NCBI GenBank assembly: GCA_017509715.1
Contig: JAFWOU010000023.1
Span: 62,001 to 126,000, forward strand
Direction of reading: 5' to 3'
DNA from: Paludibacteraceae bacterium
GTDB lineage: Bacteria > Bacteroidota > Bacteroidia > Bacteroidales > Paludibacteraceae
Length of the DNA: 64,000 nucleotides
In this document: piece after piece, positions 60,505 through 64,000 of the stretch
Position numbering within the stretch: the first letter of the stretch is position 1
Layout: each line of letters begins with the position of its first letter
The notes under the pieces: generated by a model
Databases searched by the model: none
What the model was told of the DNA's origin: nothing
Seen by the model: only the letters and a program-made list of their open reading frames with translations
Position numbers and translations under genes: made by a program

Positions 60505-61430
60505 ATCTGCAACTTCAGACATCCGGCAAACTGCGTGCGTCGCATGACCTTCTTGCATTCCGGCGCAATGCGCAGCAACTCCATCTCGTAGCAGTTACGG
60601 AACACGGCATCGCCCATCTCGGCCAGCCCCGATCCCAGTGAGGCGGTCTTCAGTCCCGTGCAACCCTCAAAGGCCGACTCGCCCAGTACACGTAGCCGGT
60701 CGGGTAGGTCCAGCGCGCGCAATGCTATACAATTACTGAACGCGCGCACGCCTATACGCGTGAGCGAGGCCGGCCATGCGATCTCCTGCAACCGGCTGCA
60801 TTGATAGAACGCCTCCTTGTCGATCGTCAGCAGGTGCTCGGGCAACGTGACGGTCTGCAAGCCTCCGCAGTAGGCAAAAGCCTGTTCGCCGATCTGCTGC
60901 AGCGATTCAGGGAAGACCACCGTCTCGAGCGCATGGCAATGCCGGAAGAGTCCGAATTCTACGTTGCGCAGCGTCTCAGGCAACCGTACCGAATCCAGCA
61001 CTGTGCAACGCTCAAAGGCGCCTACTCGTATCGCCTGTATCTCGCGGGGCAAGCCTACACGCTCCAGTTTTCCGCATCCCGCAAAGGCATATGCCCCTAT
61101 CGTGCGGATCTGCTCACCCAGCGTGACGCTCCTTAGTTCGTCGGCGCCCTTAAAAGCCGCATCGCCTATCGCTACTACGCAATAGCTGTTCTCTCCCAGC
61201 CGTACCGAGTCGGGCACCGTGATATCACCGCTGTACTTCGGCATCTCGTCCCGCGGCGCGATGAGTTCCACCGTACCCTCCGGCGCCTGTCGCAGGATGT
61301 GGTACATCAGGCCGTCGGCCGTGAAGTCCTCTATGGGCTGCGGCTTCTTAGCTTGCAACCCGCTTGCGCCCACCAGGAGCAACAAAACGGCCATAAGGCC
61401 GGCAAAAAACGCTTGTCTTGTATGTTTCAT
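60489..61430 (-). CDS. Secreted LRR_5 protein
   Basis: 313 residues from ATG 61430 (MKHTRQAFFAGLMAVLLLLV signal); an upstream in-frame extension overlaps the promoter and is rejected. Nearly the whole mature protein is BspA-type LRR_5 repeats (IRTIGAYAFAGCGKLERVGL, LQQIGEQAFAYCGGLQTVTL, LTRIGVRAFSNCIALRALDL). No C-terminal tail. Lies alone between convergent and divergent neighbours. A binding or adhesive role is expected. Confidence 0.88.
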   Translation of the reverse strand: MKHTRQAFFAGLMAVLLLLVGASGLQAKKPQPIEDFTADGLMYHILRQAPEGTVELIAPRDEMPKYSGDITVPDSVRLGENSYCVVAIGDAAFKGADELRSVTLGEQIRTIGAYAFAGCGKLERVGLPREIQAIRVGAFERCTVLDSVRLPETLRNVEFGLFRHCHALETVVFPESLQQIGEQAFAYCGGLQTVTLPEHLLTIDKEAFYQCSRLQEIAWPASLTRIGVRAFSNCIALRALDLPDRLRVLGESAFEGCTGLKTASLGSGLAEMGDAVFRNCYEMELLRIAPECKKVMRRTQFAGCLKLQIEVKE

Positions 61431-61455
61431 ACCTCGTTTCGCAACAAAATTCGTG

Positions 61456-61463
61456 CAAAGATA
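61456..61463 (-). promoter_or_regulatory. -7 box for the LRR_5 gene
   Basis: Minus strand TATCTTTGCACG, 25 bp upstream of ATG 61430. Confidence 0.7.
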
Positions 61464-61495
61464 GTAAAAAATTTGCACGTATGCAAAAAAATGTG

Positions 61496-61503
61496 TACTT
61501 TTG
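61496..61503 (+). promoter_or_regulatory. -7 box for mnmE
   Basis: TACTTTTGTAG with TTTGCACGTATGC upstream. It fixes the mnmE start downstream of about 61510. Confidence 0.65.
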
Positions 61504-61530
61504 TAGTCGTTTTTGGAGGAGGGTACACCC

Positions 61531-62838
61531 TTGGACACGATTTGTGCCATAAGTACGGCGTACGGACAGGGAGGAATAGCTGTCGTACGCGTTAGCGGCG
61601 ACCGAGCCATACAGACGGTGGCCCGCTATTTCGTCGGCACGCATTCGCTCACCGACGCCAAGCCCTACACGGTGCTGCACGGTCGGCTTCAACGCGAGGA
61701 CGAAGTGCTCGACGAGGTGCTCCTCACCCTCTTCCGTGCCCCCCATTCCTACACGGGTGAAGACGTGGTCGAAATAGCTTGCCACGGTAGTCTGTATATC
61801 CAGCAGGAGTTGCTTCGCTGGCTCGTTGATGCCGGTTGCCGCATGGCCCGCGGAGGCGAGTTTACGCAACGGGCGTTCTTGAACGGCAAGATGGACCTGA
61901 CGCGTGCTGAGGCCGTAGCCGACCTGATAGCCTCGCAGTCGCGCGCCGAGAAAGATCTGGCGCTCAGCCAACTGCGCGGAAGCGTATCCGATCGTATCGC
62001 CACGCTGCGCGAACGGCTGCTTCACTTGACTTCGCTCCTGGAACTCGAACTCGACTTTGCCGACCATGAGGAGCTGGAGTTTGCCGACCGTGGTGAACTG
62101 CGCGGCCTGGCCGACGAGATAGCCGAGACGCTCAGTAGCCTCACCGACTCGTTCCGTACCGGCAATGCCATCCGCAACGGTATACCCGTTGCTATCGTGG
62201 GTGCCCCTAACGCCGGTAAATCGACGCTACTCAACGCCCTGCTGGGCGAGGAGCGCGCCATCGTGAGCGACATACGCGGTACCACGCGCGATACTATCGA
62301 GGACACTATCCTCCTGGACGGCGTGCTGTTCCGCCTCACCGACACCGCCGGCATCCATCTGACCGACGACCGGCTCGAGCAACTCGGAATCGAGCGTAGC
62401 CGCCGTGCGGCCGAACGGGCCCAGATCATCCTCGAGGTGGTGGACGCCACCTGTCCGGTGCTCTCCGACGCATGGCCGGCCTCTGCTACCGTACTGCGCG
62501 TATGGAACAAGTGCGATCTGGCTCCGGGAGGCCCGGGTCTCCATATATCTGCCAAGCAGGGCGATATATCCCCCTTGCGGCAGCGGCTGGTGGAGCTCGC
62601 GCAGCAGACGCTCTCTACGTCCGCCGTCATGATTAGCAATGCTCGCCACTACGAGGCGCTATGCCGTGCCCTGGAGGCGATCCGTCGCGTGCAGCAAGGT
62701 ATGGATCAGGGACTCAGCGGCGAACTGCTCTCCATGGACCTGCAGGACTGCCTCGCTGCTCTTGGCGAGGTAACCGGCCAGATCAGTTCCGAGGAAGTGC
62801 TCCATAATATATTCAGTAAATTTTGTATAGGTAAGTAA
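61531..62838 (+). CDS. mnmE: tRNA modification GTPase MnmE
   Basis: 435 residues from TTG 61531, chosen because a strong GGAGGAGGG lies 7 bp upstream and the family start is L/xDTIxAI (here LDTICAISTAYGQGGIAVV). G-domain: GAPNAGKSTLLNALLGEERA (G1), DIRGTTRD (G2/switch), DTAGI (G3), NKCD (G4). C-terminal CIGK carries the conserved Cys. With MnmG it installs the 5-carboxymethylaminomethyl group on U34 of certain tRNAs. Followed by yicC after 3 bp. Confidence 0.95.
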   Translation: MDTICAISTAYGQGGIAVVRVSGDRAIQTVARYFVGTHSLTDAKPYTVLHGRLQREDEVLDEVLLTLFRAPHSYTGEDVVEIACHGSLYIQQELLRWLVDAGCRMARGGEFTQRAFLNGKMDLTRAEAVADLIASQSRAEKDLALSQLRGSVSDRIATLRERLLHLTSLLELELDFADHEELEFADRGELRGLADEIAETLSSLTDSFRTGNAIRNGIPVAIVGAPNAGKSTLLNALLGEERAIVSDIRGTTRDTIEDTILLDGVLFRLTDTAGIHLTDDRLEQLGIERSRRAAERAQIILEVVDATCPVLSDAWPASATVLRVWNKCDLAPGGPGLHISAKQGDISPLRQRLVELAQQTLSTSAVMISNARHYEALCRALEAIRRVQQGMDQGLSGELLSMDLQDCLAALGEVTGQISSEEVLHNIFSKFCIGK

Positions 62839-62841
62839 GAT

Positions 62842-63723
62842 ATGATTCTATCCATGACCGGCTACGGAAAAGCCGAAACCTCTCTGGGCGGACGCACGCT
62901 CATCTGCGAAATACGTTCGCTCAATGCCAAATCGATGGACCTCTCCACGCGTCTGATGCCCCAGTTGCGGGCCTACGAACTTGACCTGCGTACCATCGTC
63001 ACCCAACAGTTGGAACGCGGTAAGGTGGATCTGGCGATTTACCTCCAGGACCAGCCTGCGGCGGACGGTCCTTCTACGGCCATCAACTGGGACGTGGTGC
63101 GCGAGTATGCTCGTCAGTACAGCGAGCAGTTTGGTCAGGTGCCCGGCGAGGTGATGGCGACTATCCTGCGTATGCCGGACGTTACCCGCCCGCACGAGGA
63201 CAACAGCCTTACGGATGCCGAGTATGCCGAGGTCAAGCAGATTCTCATGCGTGCCATCGAGGCTTTCCAGGCCTTCCGCATCCAGGAGGGAGCGGCCCTG
63301 CAGGCTATGTTCACCGAGAAACTCGACGGCATTGCCGACCTGCTGGCTCAGGTAGAACCCTATGAGAAAGGACGCGTAGCGCATATCCGCGAACGCCTGG
63401 AGCAGAACCTGCTCAAGCTCAGCCAGGAGACCCAGACGCAGACCGACCGCAACCGACTGGAGCAGGAGATGATCTACTACCTCGAAAAACTGGATATCAC
63501 CGAGGAGAAAGTGCGCCTCACGAATCATATTCGCTATTTTCGCGAGACGATGGAGAGCGAGGGCACCGGCGTCGGCAAAAAACTCGGCTTCATTGCCCAG
63601 GAGATGGGACGCGAGATCAATACCCTCGGCTCCAAGTCCAACCAGTCGGAGATGCAGATTCTCGTCGTCCGCATGAAAGATATCTTAGAACAAATCAAAG
63701 AGCAAGTACTGAACGTATTATGA
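62842..63723 (+). CDS. yicC: YicC-family endoribonuclease
   Basis: 293 residues. MILSMTGYGKAETSLGGRTL is the YicC N-terminus; the C-terminal DUF1732 part is complete (RNRLEQEMIYYLEKLDITEE, KKLGFIAQEMGREINTLGSK). YicC proteins are RNA endonucleases implicated in small-RNA and stress control. The stop overlaps the gmk ATG (ATGA), a gene pairing conserved in many bacteria. Confidence 0.93.
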   Translation: MILSMTGYGKAETSLGGRTLICEIRSLNAKSMDLSTRLMPQLRAYELDLRTIVTQQLERGKVDLAIYLQDQPAADGPSTAINWDVVREYARQYSEQFGQVPGEVMATILRMPDVTRPHEDNSLTDAEYAEVKQILMRAIEAFQAFRIQEGAALQAMFTEKLDGIADLLAQVEPYEKGRVAHIRERLEQNLLKLSQETQTQTDRNRLEQEMIYYLEKLDITEEKVRLTNHIRYFRETMESEGTGVGKKLGFIAQEMGREINTLGSKSNQSEMQILVVRMKDILEQIKEQVLNVL

Positions 63724-64000
63724 TATACATTTTTTGTGCGCCTTCGGGCAGCGGTAAATCCACCATGGTCAATCATTTGTTGACCTGTCATCCTGACCTG
63801 TTCGAACTCTCTATCTCTTGCACCACGCGTGCCCCGCGCGGCCAGGAGGTACACGGACGCGAGTACTACTTCGTCACCGTCGATGAGTTCCGGCAGCGTA
63901 TCGCCAACGATGAGTTCATCGAGTTTGAGCAGGTCTACGATGGCCTCTACTACGGTACGCTCAAGACCGAGATCGAGCGTATCGAGCAGGCCGGCCGTCA
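63720..64000 (+). CDS. gmk: Guanylate kinase, C-terminus cut by window edge
   Basis: First 93 codons: MIYIFCAPSGSGKSTMVNHL carries the P-loop, then SISCTTRAPRGQEVHGREYY and FEQVYDGLYYGT, the GMP-binding residues. Phosphorylates GMP to GDP. Runs off the right edge with no disruption seen. Confidence 0.95.
   Translation, partial: MIYIFCAPSGSGKSTMVNHLLTCHPDLFELSISCTTRAPRGQEVHGREYYFVTVDEFRQRIANDEFIEFEQVYDGLYYGTLKTEIERIEQAGR

Noticed and set aside
61431..61610. N-terminal extension of the 60489 LRR protein
   Set aside because: It crosses both divergent promoters and the mnmE start; a proper signal peptide begins at ATG 61430.

Overview
The window reads as chromosomal DNA of a Bacteroidota bacterium, most likely order Bacteroidales. 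The support is a recurrent TAnnTTTG (-7) promoter box with TTTG-type upstream elements, a TonB receptor with a CarboxypepD_reg-like N-domain, BspA-type LRR_5 proteins, DUF4301, DUF4292, a DUF6150-like HEYQA repeat protein, PCMD and calycin-like proteins, and secreted proteins that share a short C-terminal tail. All family assignments come from motif recognition; no database search was run.

Layout. (1) 1-9607, minus strand: a four-gene operon. It encodes a SIR2-like-TIR fusion, a membrane-anchored nSTAND NTPase with a YD-repeat ectodomain, a secreted YD-repeat/PDZ/lipocalin-like protein, and a TIR-TM-FGE-sulfatase protein cut by the window edge. This is the best candidate for a little-described conflict or signalling system. 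(2) 9651-20293, minus strand: one tightly packed directon read in the order ferritin, RND efflux (MFP, pump, outer-membrane factor), TIR-TM-LRR_5, WG/TPR protein, HEYQA-repeat protein and calycin-like protein, closed by a terminator. (3) 20409-23190, plus strand: a receptor-like Ser/Thr kinase, a Bacteroidota-type hypothetical and a lipoprotein, each behind its own very similar promoter. (4) 23302-28406: an AT-rich accessory stretch with three 20-bp palindromes at exact 31-bp spacing, a structured leader, a DUF4062 remnant, a large BspA-like LRR protein with recent 69-bp expansions, and an AAA_14/DUF4143 ATPase. (5) 28407-29458: about 1 kb without a gene, rich in repeats and possibly carrying an IS21-like terminal relic. 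(6) 29459-42374, plus strand: secreted adhesin-like and DUF4424-like proteins, then a TonB receptor followed by three secreted calycin/PCMD/repeat proteins. (7) 42476-58933, minus strand: a long directon. At its upstream end are housekeeping and envelope genes (DAG-kinase-like, dUTPase, TPR, DUF4292, EnvC-like, FKBP, Rieske-like, AddA-like, RimM, TrmH-like, U32 peptidase). At its downstream end are pectinesterase, DUF4832 protein and pectinesterase. (8) 58994-64000: DUF4301, an LRR_5 protein, mnmE, yicC and a partial gmk.

Two patterns cut across genes. The first is 21 loci of imperfect 7- or 8-bp tandem repeats, at gene junctions and in frame inside genes, with the same unit recurring at unlinked places. 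None was seen in 1-13.9 kb or 20.4-28.5 kb, the two accessory-looking stretches. The second is a shared C-terminal tail on seven secreted proteins, which marks them as one export class.
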